Source: Paralithodes platypus (taxonomy: Eukaryota > Arthropoda > Malacostraca > Decapoda > Lithodidae). Taken from it: DNA of 64,000 bases. Both the position numbers and the translations under genes were made by a program. The stretch lies in assembly GCA_032716605.1 (NCBI GenBank), contig CM064509.1, positions 34,378,544-34,442,543 on the forward strand, in the 5' to 3' direction. Of the stretch, positions 21,498 to 31,370 are shown piece after piece. The notes under the pieces are model-generated. The model did no database searches. It was not told where the DNA came from and saw only the letters and a list, made by a program, of their open reading frames with translations. How positions within the stretch are numbered: position 1 is the stretch's first letter; each line of letters begins with the position of its first letter.

Positions 21498-23489
21498 TTG
21501 CTAAATGTCTCAGAGATTGTTGTATGGAGTGACAGCCAAATTACGCTCTACTGGTTACATAGCCGTAAGAAGCTACCAGTGTACGTCACCAACCGTGTCG
21601 ACGAAATTCGTAACCTGCTCCCGACCGCACAGTTCCGGTATGTGTCTACCAAAGAGAATCCAAGTGATTGCATTACTCGTGGTGTATCTGCTAAATTTCT
21701 CAAATCTTCTGCGTTGTGGTGGAATGGCCCATGCTGGCTTAATGATCCCAACGAATGGCCAGAAAATATAGATTTGAGCGAGCAACACACTGCTATTGTG
21801 GCACCGGTAATTGACTCGGTGCCTGACGAAGACACACGGTTATGGGAGTGGGATAGATTCAGCAGCTATGAAAAGTTACAACGTGTTACAGCATGGGTGA
21901 TACGATTTGTAGAAAATGTAAAAGCAAAAATTAAAGGCACACCGTCCACAGGTAGTGCTTACCTCAATGTGAAGGAGATCAGAATTGCAGATCAATTATT
22001 ACATAAGCTCTGTCAACAAGAAATATATACGCAGGAATATAAATTACTGGTTAAGGGAACAAAGTCTAGGAATAACCTGATCAACCAATTGGGCTTACAC
22101 TTGAAGGGGGACTTGATACATTGCGGAGGCAGATTACGATTGGCAGCCCTCTCTGAGGCAAGTAAGTATCCAATACTACTGCCCCCCAATCATCCCTTCA
22201 CCCATCTTATCATCGATAGGTGTCACCGACTCTGTTGTCATTATGGGGTTGGTCATATAGTCACCTATGTAAGACAACGATGGTGGGTGCCTAGAATCAG
22301 GCAGGTGGTCAAGAAAGTCCTTCGCAAATGCTTAAAGTGTAGAAGAGTACAGGGAACACATTATGATCCCGTCGGAATTCCTCCCTTACCAAACCTGCGA
22401 ACTACCCCAGGTGACCCTTACAAAGTTACCGGGGTTGACTACAGTGGAGCAATCCCTGTGAAAGATTCACCCAATCTTAAGGTGTACATGATACTTTTCA
22501 CTTGTGCTGTTACCAGGGCAATTCACCTGGAACTGGTCACCAACCTCACTTGTGATAGCTTCCTACATGCCTTCCGAAGATTCTGCAGTAGACAGGGATA
22601 TCCACGTATCATGCTGAGTGACAATGCAAAGACTTTCATAGGGGCATCTACATATCTCAAGGAAGTGAGCAACAATCCTAAGATTCAGACCTGCCTAGCG
22701 GATGTAAAATGCGAATGGCGTTTCATTCCCGCCAGAGCGCCTTGGTTTGGCGCCATATGGGAGAGAGCCATAGGCATCGTGAAGGCGGGTCTGAAGAAGG
22801 TGTTGGGTAGAGCTCTCATCTCGATTGAGGAACTCAACACCATTCTCTTGGAGATTGAAGCCACCGTAAATGATCGCCCTCTATACTATGCTTCTGGTGA
22901 TTTGGAAGACCTTACCCCAATCACACCCTCAGTACTGGTACGTGGATACAGACTGCGGGATCTTCCAGAAGAGCATGACGAGGATACTATGGAAGATCCA
23001 GACTACATAAGTAAGGAAGTGATATCGGCCCGCTACAAATATATTCGTAAATTATCGCGAGATATTTGGCATCGCTGGTCAACAGAATATCTGTTGACTT
23101 TAAGGGAAGCGCAAAGGAATAAACTAACACCATTAAAAGGTCATTGGCCTAGGGTAGGGGACGTGGTAACCATCCATGAGGAGGGCCCGCGCGCATTTTG
23201 GAAATTGGGTCGGATAGAGGAGTTATTACCAGGTCGTGATGGTGAGGTTCGGGTAGCAAAGGTTCGCACCAGGACTGGAGTAATCACACGGCCAACAGTC
23301 CGACTATATCCTCTTGAGGGTGACCTCGATCGCAAGGACACCCCCTCGGATCAGTTATCCATTGAAGTCCCCTCTCTGGCTTCTACTTCGGCGCAGCCTG
23401 TTGACGCGTCTGGCGAACGCCCACGTCGACAGGCAGCCCAGATATCCTCCCAAGCTTGGCGGGATAAGATTGCCTCCGGGCAAATCTAA
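21498..23489 (+). CDS. BEL RNase H end and integrase
   Basis: The frame resumes just past the A run; one base fewer in that run would join it to the previous part. It opens with the RNase H motif VVWSDSQITLYWL and the tail ENPSDCITRG. Integrase follows. Its zinc-binding HHCC box reads H..H (IIDRCHRLCCHYG, VGHIVTYV) then CLKC. The catalytic core has Asp in TGVDYSGAI (about 22430), Asp in MLSDNAKTF (about 22612) and Glu in GAIWERAIG (about 22752), a D-D-E triad. A DUF5641-type C-terminal domain ends it (GDVVTIHEEG, WKLGRIEE, RPTVRLYPLE). The protein stops 37 bp before the 3' LTR, and there is no envelope gene. Confidence 0.93.
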   Translation: MLNVSEIVVWSDSQITLYWLHSRKKLPVYVTNRVDEIRNLLPTAQFRYVSTKENPSDCITRGVSAKFLKSSALWWNGPCWLNDPNEWPENIDLSEQHTAIVAPVIDSVPDEDTRLWEWDRFSSYEKLQRVTAWVIRFVENVKAKIKGTPSTGSAYLNVKEIRIADQLLHKLCQQEIYTQEYKLLVKGTKSRNNLINQLGLHLKGDLIHCGGRLRLAALSEASKYPILLPPNHPFTHLIIDRCHRLCCHYGVGHIVTYVRQRWWVPRIRQVVKKVLRKCLKCRRVQGTHYDPVGIPPLPNLRTTPGDPYKVTGVDYSGAIPVKDSPNLKVYMILFTCAVTRAIHLELVTNLTCDSFLHAFRRFCSRQGYPRIMLSDNAKTFIGASTYLKEVSNNPKIQTCLADVKCEWRFIPARAPWFGAIWERAIGIVKAGLKKVLGRALISIEELNTILLEIEATVNDRPLYYASGDLEDLTPITPSVLVRGYRLRDLPEEHDEDTMEDPDYISKEVISARYKYIRKLSRDIWHRWSTEYLLTLREAQRNKLTPLKGHWPRVGDVVTIHEEGPRAFWKLGRIEELLPGRDGEVRVAKVRTRTGVITRPTVRLYPLEGDLDRKDTPSDQLSIEVPSLASTSAQPVDASGERPRRQAAQISSQAWRDKIASGQI

Positions 23490-23512
23490 TCATGTAAATT
23501 TTGTATATTTTC

Positions 23513-23526
23513 TGTTGGTGGGAATA
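23513..23526 (+). other. possible polypurine tract
   Basis: GGTGGGAATA directly precedes the 3' LTR. It is purine-rich but short and imperfect, so this rests mainly on position. Confidence 0.35.
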
Positions 23527-24186
23527 TGTCCATACTTAGTGTACTCAAACTAGTATGAACAGTCTCGATGTTACGTAATCTGGGTTGATGTAGCGTTACG
23601 TATCTTTCCGTAGTCTTAAGTTGAACGCTTCCATAACCTTGGTCGAACGTTCCAGGATTGGGTAGAATATATTATTCTATAATAGTATATGGGAAAGTAT
23701 TGTAGGATTATAATTCCCATATATATATATATGTGTGTATTATTTAAGATTGTTTATAAGTATCTCATTGTAAAGAAGATGGGATACATTTTCCATATGT
23801 TATGCGCGTGCGCGGTATGTCACGACAGAGACGAACATAACGCGCTCGCTCACTCTCCAACCAACCTCCGTCCCAGCTACACACGCTAAGCCTTCTTTCT
23901 TCTAGTTATTTCACCAGGTGTTTTCGCTTCACTTTTCATCTCATATTCCATATAGTCACTACATCATCATCTTTGTTAATTAGCACAACTTAACGTAAAT
24001 ATCTAGCCTATCCTAGCCTATTGTAGCCTCTTTTCATACTTTGTTTACTAACCACTTCCAGTTATCTAGCCTATTTTCCGCCATCCTCCAATCACCAGCT
24101 GAGTTCATCAAAAGGTAATTATATTTCTATATGGTTAATATTTATTCAATATCAAATATACAGTCCACTTATCTAAATTAGCCATA
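23527..24186 (+). repeat. BEL 3' LTR
   Basis: Same length as the 5' LTR and about 99.5 percent identical by eye. It is followed at once by the GCCAG duplication and the second half of M1 copy B. Confidence 0.95.
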
Positions 24187-24300
24187 GCCAGCAGGGGGTA
24201 AATAACAAAAAATAGCCGGGAACTTAACCGCTGGTGATCTACTGTCGACTTATGTACAGTAAACATGACAACTGTATGCCCAGATACTACATCCTTCCCG
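24187..24300. mobile_element. MITE family M1, copy B, right half
   Basis: It starts GCCAGCAGGGGG and continues with AATAGCCGGGAACTTAACCG, TAAACATGAC and the right inverted end GATACTACATCC, completing the half at 10240-10388. Confidence 0.85.
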
Positions 24301-24583
24301 ATGGCTTTGAAGCTCAGGGAAAATGAGGGGTTAAGACGTTTAATGAATGAATATGGATAAAAACACCTTGTCCAAACCTTTAATTATTTGAATAGTACAT
24401 AACTACGGAAAGTCGTCAAGTTTTGTAGTTACGAGATGTAATATAGACATAAAATACGATATATGCAGGTCGATCCACACTCGAACATCATCCGTTCCTC
24501 AGTGTAAACACACGACTGCAGGCGGATCGCTAGATATACCTAAAACTAACCAAACATAACTTAGGCCAACTGATTTAGGGATA
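24301..24583. other. unassigned spacer
   Basis: Short AT-rich spacer between M1 copies; nothing recognised. Confidence 0.4.
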
Positions 24584-25062
24584 GATGTAGAGTTCGGGCG
24601 TACGGTCGTAATGTTTACATAAGGCGATCGCCCGCGGTTAACTTCGCGTCTATTTTGACGGCAATGTTTTCGGTTATTTGCCCCCTGCTGGCAATATACA
24701 TGATGACAATATGTCATGGGAAGGTGAGGGGGGGCATGCCCCCCTTATCATATTATTGTTTCCAATGGCATTTAAAATAGACGGGAACATGATTGTAAAG
24801 GTCCGACGCCTCCCCCGCCGCCGTCATGTTTACATCTGTCGATTGCTGTGGTTAAGTTCGCGTCTATTTTGACGGCGATTTTTTTCGTTTCGGTAATTTG
24901 CCCCCTGCTGGCAATATATATGATGATGACAATATGTCATGGGGGTATTATTGTATCCAAAGGCAATCAAAATAGACGGGAACATGATGGCAAAGGTCCG
25001 ACGCCACTAATGCGTAGTGTAAACAAGGCTGGCGGTACGCCCGCACTTAACATTCTTGCCTT
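24584..25062. mobile_element. MITE family M1, copies C and D in tandem
   Basis: Two units run head to tail in the orientation opposite to copies A, B, E and F. Copy C (24584-about 24812) has the outer inverted repeat GATGTAGAGTTCGGGCGTAC. Copy D (about 24825-25062) ends GGCGGTACGCCCG. Each carries TTTGCCCCCTGCTGGCAATAT, a region reading TGATGACAATATGTCATGGG, and AAAATAGACGGGAACATGAT. The inner terminal repeats between them are partly lost. Confidence 0.75.
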
Positions 25063-25587
25063 TATTTACCCTAAAGTAAGCAAATCGCACAAAGTCGAGG
25101 TAACAATTTGCTCCGTTTAGTTTTTCTTTCAAGGGGGCCTAATCAGGGATCCGAATCATTATAAGATTGGTTGAGGGGGGGCACTCACCCCCTCAGAACT
25201 TAGTGTAATCATCATCTATGTTGCCATTACGGGGCATCAACAAAATACAGATATGATAATCCCGCGCACGAGTTGATATGAACGGATCGCCAGGATCGGC
25301 TAGATAGTCAACAAAACTGGGATTCAAACACAAGAAGTGGCGGATCTATCACAGACTTTACTCTTACAGGCGCCTGTGCACATATTAGTAGCGTACCTAG
25401 GTAATGGACTAGTGCCAGGGCCCAGGGATGTACATTCTGCTTTACAGGTAGGAGTACAGTACCAGAAATTGTGTTCACGGCGAAAATATAGGCTAGTGAT
25501 AAATTGACACCAAGCCACCAACACTTCTAGACTAGTACGAAATAATCAAAATACACACATAGGTCTAGCATTAAAATATAGCAGAAA
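25063..25587. other. unassigned, with a weak M1-like core
   Basis: Part of it (about 25170-25240) has a GGGGGGGCACTCACCCCCTC run and ATCATCATCTATGTTGCC, reminiscent of a decayed M1 core. The rest is unrecognised. Confidence 0.35.
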
Positions 25588-26189
25588 GGGCAAGGATGTA
25601 GTATGCGGGTTTACCGTAAAACCGCCCGCCTTGATTACACTACACAGACGCTCGCGATCAGGTTCCCATCTATTTTGACTTACATGGTTTACAATAATAA
25701 GTTGAGGGGCCAGGGGGGACTTTGCCCCCTCTCACCCCCCCCCCCCCATGACTTAGCCTATTGTCATCCTCATATATATTGCCAGCAGGGGGCAAACAAC
25801 TGTAACAACATGACAAAATAGACGGGAACTTAACCGCAATTTATCAACCTAGGCTATGTAATCATGCCGACCGTCGGCCTGTACACCCGGATACTATATC
25901 CAGGTAGAACGTAGAGTTCAGGCGTACCGCCAGCCTTGTTTTCACTACGCGTAGGCCGTAGTGGCGTCGAACCTTTGCCATCATGTTCCCATCTATTTTG
26001 ACTGCCTTTGGATACAATAATATGTTGAGGGCTCACCCCCCCCCCCATGACATATTGTCATCATCATTTATACTGCCAGCAGTGGGCAAATAACCTAAAA
26101 AAAATCGCCGTCAAAATATACGCGAAGTTAACCGCGGCGATCGCCCTATGAAAACATGACGACCGTACGCCCGGAATCTACATCCATCC
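25588..26189. mobile_element. MITE family M1, copies E and F in tandem
   Basis: Copy E (25588-25902) begins GGCAAGGATGTAGTATGCGG and ends CCCGGATACTATATCC. Copy F (25909-26189) begins CGTAGAGTTCAGGCGTACCG and ends ACGACCGTACGCCCGGAATC. Both share the M1 core, a C-run, TTGTCATC(C/A)TCAT and GCCAGCAG.GGGC. They are the same orientation as copy A and separated by about 6 bp. Confidence 0.8.
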
Positions 26190-26720
26190 CCTATATCCTT
26201 CCCCAGAAAAGTATGTTTAGCCTACTAATAAAAACTCATGATGGTGCACTTATAGAAATTTACCAATATCATAAGTTGTCCATAGGCTCACCTAGGCTAA
26301 GTGTAATAATAATAATAGGCTAATAATTCAATTGTTCGACCTAGCCAGTAGCATAGCCTATAGGCTACTGCGAAAGATTAGGCTAGTAGCCTAAATGTCA
26401 TAAACTGCACTAGCCTTAGCCTAGGGGTTATTTTAAACGACACTAGCCTAGGCCTACTGCAGCGTTATGAGAAACAATTTATTAGGGAAAATAGGCACCA
26501 ATAGATTTGCCATATAGGCTAGGCTAGTCCTCATGGAGGATTTTCGTTATCGATAAATTGAAAAAATACCCACTTCACATACAAATAGCCTACACCAAAT
26601 ATCTAGGCTAAGTCAAAGATGTAAAACAGCGGGGGTGGCAGCCCCCACCCATAATATTAGGATAGGTTAGGTAAGGTTGTTAGGTTAGGCTAATGTCATT
26701 TCAAAGGGGTATAGTAAACA
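26190..26720. other. unassigned sequence rich in TAGGCCTA words
   Basis: CCTAGGCCTA, TAGGCTA and related words recur many times between 26220 and 26740. No gene is recognised. Confidence 0.45.
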
Positions 26721-27047
26721 CTAGGATAGTCTAGGCCTATACCCGGTCAGAGGTAAGTCCTGCAGTAGTCTCCTTGAATGCAACCAATATTGAATTTGAC
26801 GTTTCATTGCTGCTGGCCTCTGCAATGGTGAATGGTTTAGCAATAGGCAATGCACTCTCCTCGAAATGTAAAGTAGGCTACACAGCCTAGGCCTACAGCT
26901 AGACTTTGGCTTTTCATTCCAAATTCTTGTCTGGTTGACAAAAACATACCATTTTCTAACATACTGTTCTTCCTCAGGAAATTTATAAAGACATATACAT
27001 GGTCCAGGTGTGTTAAAACACCCAAATACCACACAGCAGTTCGGCAA
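26721..27047 (-). pseudogene. THAP-domain exon, degraded
   Basis: The minus-strand product begins LPNCCVVFGCFNTPG and matches the start of a THAP zinc finger, a C2CH DNA-binding module. The first Cys pair is C-x4-C; the conserved FP follows in YKFPEEE, then Trp in VRKWYVF, and RIWNEKPKSS with RLCSL. The final His-Phe is displaced: this frame reads CSLLYI, while the next frame gives LHFEES and runs open to about 26733, so an indel splits the module. The initiator is also lost, as TTG stands at 27045-27047 with an out-of-frame ATG 4 nt upstream. THAP domains occur in host regulators and in P-element-type transposases; which one this was cannot be told. No further exon was found. Confidence 0.65.
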
Positions 27048-27139
27048 ACATAACCACTCCTGACGAGGGGTGAGGAGGCACTGCCCGTGACTGACGTGAA
27101 ATTAATTCATTCCCAAATATTTTCGCACTCTATTCCTGG

Positions 27140-27151
27140 TGTGACGTCACA
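27140..27151. promoter_or_regulatory. CRE-like palindrome TGTGACGTCACA
   Basis: A perfect 12-bp palindrome with the CREB/ATF core TGACGTCA lies about 95 bp upstream of the THAP relic on the minus strand. A half site TGACGTG lies at 27089-27095. Promoter function is inferred from position only. Confidence 0.4.
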
Positions 27152-28560
27152 CATCGTTGCCAGTGCGTATTGTTAATAATGTTTTTTTTGCCATTACGGA
27201 GTGATATTTTTGGTAAATTATATATAACCAGTTATTTATCAGCTCCTGTAGAACCTGTTAGAACCTCTCAACCACGATAAAAAGTAAATGTGTTAATTCA
27301 TGCATCACCACCTTTAACATTACCTGGGAAAGAGAGGGCAGGGACCCTGGGTGACCCATAGCGCATTTTAAGACTGTTATTTCTCGGTAAATACTGGTTT
27401 CCGACATTCAATTAAACATGCTACAAGTTCTAACCAGTCCCCTGAACAGTTTTTAACCTAAGAAGTGCGCATGGGGGTAATTAGAAACGTCCCCCTGTGC
27501 TGACGTATTTGAGCTGTTTCCATCACTAAAATATTCATTTTACCATAAATAGCGTTAATACTTATCCATACGTGCCTATTATGGGTTGATTATAAAGGTA
27601 TTAACCTGAAACAACAATAAAACTAGTGAAAACAGCGTTTGGATGGTCAAAATCGGAGATATAGGCCGCGAGTTATATAATGTATGGGTGAGGCAACCTG
27701 CTTTCCCGCCAATTTCCCCCAAGGCCACTGAGACAGAGTCGATCGATATTCTCTCTCTCTCTCTTGCACTCGTTGCTAACACTGATGACAATGCCGGGAT
27801 GCCCTGCTTGCAACTCGCTAATGTTAGCACGAAAATATACCTCAGAATAAGGGAATAACAGGGAAAATAGGTGATAACTGAAGGAGGGGAGGAAAGTGGG
27901 GAAGGAGGGGAGGTAGAGGAGTGATATTTTGCATGGCCTAGGGGCCCATTTTTTTTTTTTTTTTTTTTTTATGTTTAAAGTTTATTTTTGTTTTCTCTGA
28001 CTCTTAAGAGTCTTCCCGCAGTCCGCCGGGGGAACTCTTAAGAGTCTTCCTGCAGTTCCCGGGTTAATAGGTTACTTGAGGATATTTTAACGGGACCATA
28101 GGTAAACATCCAGGGTGTCAATCCACAAAATATGAATTGTTATCATTAGGCCTATGGTTTATTATTTTTTTATCATTAGGCCTATAGCGCGACGGCGCGA
28201 GCTCTAGGGGGGGGGGGGGGGGTCCGGGGGCATGCCATGATGCCCCCCCCGTGATTTTTTTTGAGAAATTAGGTGTCTAAAACAGTATTTCCTGCAATCT
28301 AAAAGCAATCAAGATGGAAAATATGGAGACCAAAATTAGGCCAAAAAGGTCAATTTACCTTTTTTGTTTCTTAAAAAAAAAAAAAAAAAGGGTTGGGGGA
28401 GTTTCTGTTATCATTAGACTAGCCTATACAAAAAGTTCATTTGCGTTATCACTCAAAAAAACAGCGTCGTTTGGCACCCTGTGGGAACCAGATTGGCTTG
28501 CTCATGTAGTTGTGTACACCTTATGTGGTGGATTGTGTTCTTTTATTTCAAAATTTAATT
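27152..28560. other. unassigned sequence with small repeats
   Basis: It holds a near-duplicate of about 24 bp around ACTCTTAAGAGTCTTCC (28000-28024 and 28031-28055), a T-run at 27951-27970, a G-run at 28206-28222 and an A-run at 28374-28389. No gene is supported. Confidence 0.4.
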
Positions 28561-28561
28561 T

Positions 28562-28592
<31 letters not shown>

Positions 28593-28806
28593 GTTCTTAA
28601 AACTAGCGCATGCTAAGCCAGCTAAGGATAGCCCAATAAGGCCGATTAGGCGTATTTCCATTGGGGTCCTGTACTACTACCCCATCCCCTTGCTCATGAG
28701 GGACGGTAACGACTCAGTGCTTGTGAAAAATCTTTAATGCGCCGAGCGTGGGCGCGATCCTGTGACCTTCTGGGTGGAAGTCCAAGACGCTAATCACTAC
28801 ACCAGC
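28561..28806 (-). mobile_element. tRNA-derived SINE with (TTA)n tail
   Basis: Read on the minus strand it begins with a Pol III box A-like TGGTGTAGTGATTAGCG (about 28790-28806) and a box B-like GGTCACAGGATCGCG (28753-28770). A body follows, then an ATT repeat at 28564-28592 as the tail. This is the layout of a tRNA-type SINE. The acceptor stem does not pair, so it is not a working tRNA gene. Confidence 0.65.
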
Positions 28807-29290
28807 GTTATTTTCACATAGCGATTTTGATTAGTTCTTTTGCATTTATCTTGTGTCATCCCAGTTTTGGTTTGTTTATTTTGCAAGTTTTACATTAGCC
28901 TATAATTTCGTAAAAGAACTTGCATTTTGTCTTTAGAATCCTATGTTGGATCATGGTTCATGTTCATTGCTTCCATATAGTAATTATATCAAAACAACAA
29001 ACTTAAGAAAAAAGACAAGATGAAAGACCTTTGAGGACAAACTAAAAACAAATCAATAGCCTAAGCCTAGAGTGACATTGTTGGCATTTTTACATCAACA
29101 TTCTTAGAAGACACTAGGCTAATATTCTTGCAACTTGTTACCTAGCCTATTGCAAGTTAGATAGCCTAGGCCTACCGTATATATTATTCCCACACTATAA
29201 GGATTGCTTATAGGCCATTGTACATAGGTACTTTGAGGAACCCGCCAAAGGATGTTTTTGAGCAGCATGGTGTGCAGGGTTCAAGATAGC
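28807..29290. other. unassigned AT-rich sequence
   Basis: No recognised feature; TAGGCCTA words recur near 29060-29175. Confidence 0.4.
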
Positions 29291-29884
29291 CTAGCGGTAC
29301 GGACGGTCAAGCTGCTCCATGAGCCAGTCGTAGCTATGCTCGGCTTGAACGGGTCCCGGAGGCAGACCAACACAATGAGTTACCCTCTCATTGTTAGCAC
29401 GCGCTCGCTGTGTGAACCCATCCAGAACCTTTACAATGTGCTCCGGAGTATAAGGCATAGGACGTGGCTGACGGGCAGGAACAGTCGTCGCAGTCTTCTT
29501 GGCAACAACTGGCTGGCTTGGACCATTGGACACTTTTGGAGCGACTGTCACAGGCTTATTCACGACCACTAATTGGGTTGGACCGTTGGACATTTGTGGT
29601 GCTACTGTAACAGGCTTATTTATGATCACTGGCTGGAAAGCCACAGCGGCCCCTACTTCAAGCCAAACAAATGGCTTATAAATGCTGGACCATTTTGGAG
29701 AGGCTGTCATAGGCTGGCGTGGCTGGGTACATCCAGTGTTTGGGCCTGGAGGGTCAGCACGCTTCACCATCTTACGGGGAGGACCTTCCGTGCCTGAATT
29801 TTGGAAAGTAATTTTCTTAGGGGCAGTACCCTCCTCAGGGTTGATGGTCAACACCCTCTTGATGTAGGCGCCACTGTAAGTCAT
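29291..29884 (-). CDS. hypothetical protein with 20-residue internal repeats
   Basis: I do not recognise this protein. ATG at 29882-29884 starts a 197-codon frame; the frame is open further upstream to a TTG but MTYSGAYIKR is the first Met. The N-terminus is basic (KKITFQNSG, RKMVKRAD). The centre carries repeats of NKPVTVAPxxSNGPxQ with a 60-bp period, two clear and one decayed (PMTASPKWSS). The C-terminus (EHIVKVLDGFTQRA to YDWLMEQLDRPYR) looks like a small folded helical segment. There is no signal peptide or membrane segment. It may be a single-exon gene, one exon of a larger gene, or a piece of a mobile element. The neighbours give no clue. Confidence 0.5.
   Translation of the reverse strand: MTYSGAYIKRVLTINPEEGTAPKKITFQNSGTEGPPRKMVKRADPPGPNTGCTQPRQPMTASPKWSSIYKPFVWLEVGAAVAFQPVIINKPVTVAPQMSNGPTQLVVVNKPVTVAPKVSNGPSQPVVAKKTATTVPARQPRPMPYTPEHIVKVLDGFTQRARANNERVTHCVGLPPGPVQAEHSYDWLMEQLDRPYR
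29508..29690 (-). repeat. 60-bp tandem repeats within the orphan ORF
   Basis: Units begin at 29508, 29568 and 29628 (ACTGGCTGG or ACTAATTGG, then GGACC.TTGGACA). The exact 60-bp spacing keeps the reading frame. A more diverged unit follows to about 29690. Confidence 0.75.
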
Positions 29885-31010
29885 CTTGGTTTTGTTGATG
29901 TGAAGGGACAATTACCCGAAAAAGTCTAGGCTAGGCTATAGCCTATATTACAAATGGCAGATTATCACTGATAACCTATTGTAATTAATTAACTTCTAGC
30001 TTACGCTATTTATCACCTTAACTTAATTATATTACTTATAAATAACTTTGGCCTATACCCAATTTAAGGCGCAGGAGACAACTTTATCAAGATGTTAACT
30101 CACTGAGGCTGCAACGCGAGTTTGAACAGTGTTTAATGATCTCGACTTTTTAAGGGGTCTGCTCGACCTGTTCTGCAGTGTTACCAAATCAAAATATATA
30201 ATTCTGCTAGATTAGCTCTAAGACATCGATAGAATTTCGCTAGCTAGTATAAAAAATTGGACTATTGATTGATAAAAAGGCTAAAATATTTAGAATATGG
30301 AATAAAATGCACTATTTGTCTCAAATAATTGTTGATGTATGCTAAAATAATGCTGCTAGATTGAGGTAAAATGTTCAATAGCTAAATTGGCAACATTGCT
30401 GAGGCGGGAAGAGCCCTGTAAAATGTTGAGACTTCGGCGCTGTAAAGTTTCGTTTCCACTACTTAATGCTTGGCTTTGAAACTATTGATTGGGTTTCTAT
30501 TGTATTGCGTAGTATTGCCACTCACAATTGAGTATTGTTAGGTACCTATTATAGACTATTGTGTAAATTTAGCCTAGTGTATAATAAATTTGGCGAATAA
30601 TATTACGTACCGAATAACACTATTTAGGCTATACAGTATATATTTGTTTTATAATTGCAATTGTAATTAGTTATAGAACTTTTACTATTAAGTAAAAGAA
30701 GCAATTATAGTTAAACTAATAATTATAATATTAGTATAAACTACTGAACCAGCGTAGATGTTGATTTTCTTTAGTGTAAGAAAAAGAAGTTTTAGCGGTA
30801 ACCGAGATATTTTATGAAATTTGTTTTTTTGTTATTTAGATAACCCATACATGAATGTTTTCGATCAGAATGACGTGCAGGATTTTAGAGAGAATCAATA
30901 GAGTAAAAGAGACATCGTATCGGGTTGTTTTCTTGGTTTTGTATATCTATATTTCTATAGCCAGTCACCGATTATGCTCATTTAGCTCAAAATGTAATAC
31001 CATTATTATA
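29885..31010. other. unassigned AT-rich sequence
   Basis: No long frame, RNA gene or known repeat. It includes the 5' side of the orphan ORF, where no clear TATA box or initiator was identified. Confidence 0.4.
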
Positions 31011-31014
31011 GATA

Positions 31015-31370
31015 TATTTCTACCATCTGGGAAGGATCAGCCAGAGAAAAGAGCCCATTTGCTCTGTTTTTATTTGTTTATTTATTTATTTATTATTATT
31101 TGTATTTTTATATTCTTAACGGGTCATGATTTCCACGTAATATATAGCCTATAATAGATATAATTTACCAGTCTTTTAATCTATAGCCTACATATTGACA
31201 ACCTTGCTATACCCTGTTCAAATAAGTAGGCTAAAACTCTTGAACATGAACCTCTATAACTCACAAACCACTAGTGTAATCAAGCTCATATGTCTACCAT
31301 TTGGGAAGGATCAGCCAGGGAATAGGCGTGAAAAATCACAGCCTATTTGTTTTAGCCTTTTTTTGAGTTA
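31015..31370 (+). repeat. pair of diverged copies of an unknown repeat
   Basis: TCTACCATCTGGGAAGGATC near 31018 and TCTACCATTTGGGAAGGATC near 31291 start two similar stretches, each followed by CAGCCAG and a T-rich tract. The class is unknown. Confidence 0.5.

Larger units (their letters stand above)
10389..24186 (+). mobile_element. BEL/Pao LTR retrotransposon with two nested insertions
   Basis: Two direct repeats of exactly 660 bp (10389-11048 and 23527-24186) bound it. A 5-bp target duplication GCCAG sits outside (10384-10388 and 24187-24191). Inside, in order, are a primer-binding site, a leader interrupted by an RTE element (11559-14517), gag start at 15101, a CR1/L2-like element in gag (15919-19075), and the rest of gag-pol to 23489. 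The domain order protease, RT, RNase H, integrase with a gag-pol in one frame and no envelope is that of BEL/Pao. Removing the two inserts leaves an element of about 7.7 kb. Confidence 0.95.

Noticed and set aside
21491..21500. Programmed frameshift between BEL pol parts
   Set aside because: It falls inside the RNase H domain, not between gag and pol, and the A run offers a simple indel explanation.
23490..23526. Envelope gene in the BEL element
   Set aside because: Only 37 bp separate the integrase stop from the 3' LTR, so there is no room for one.
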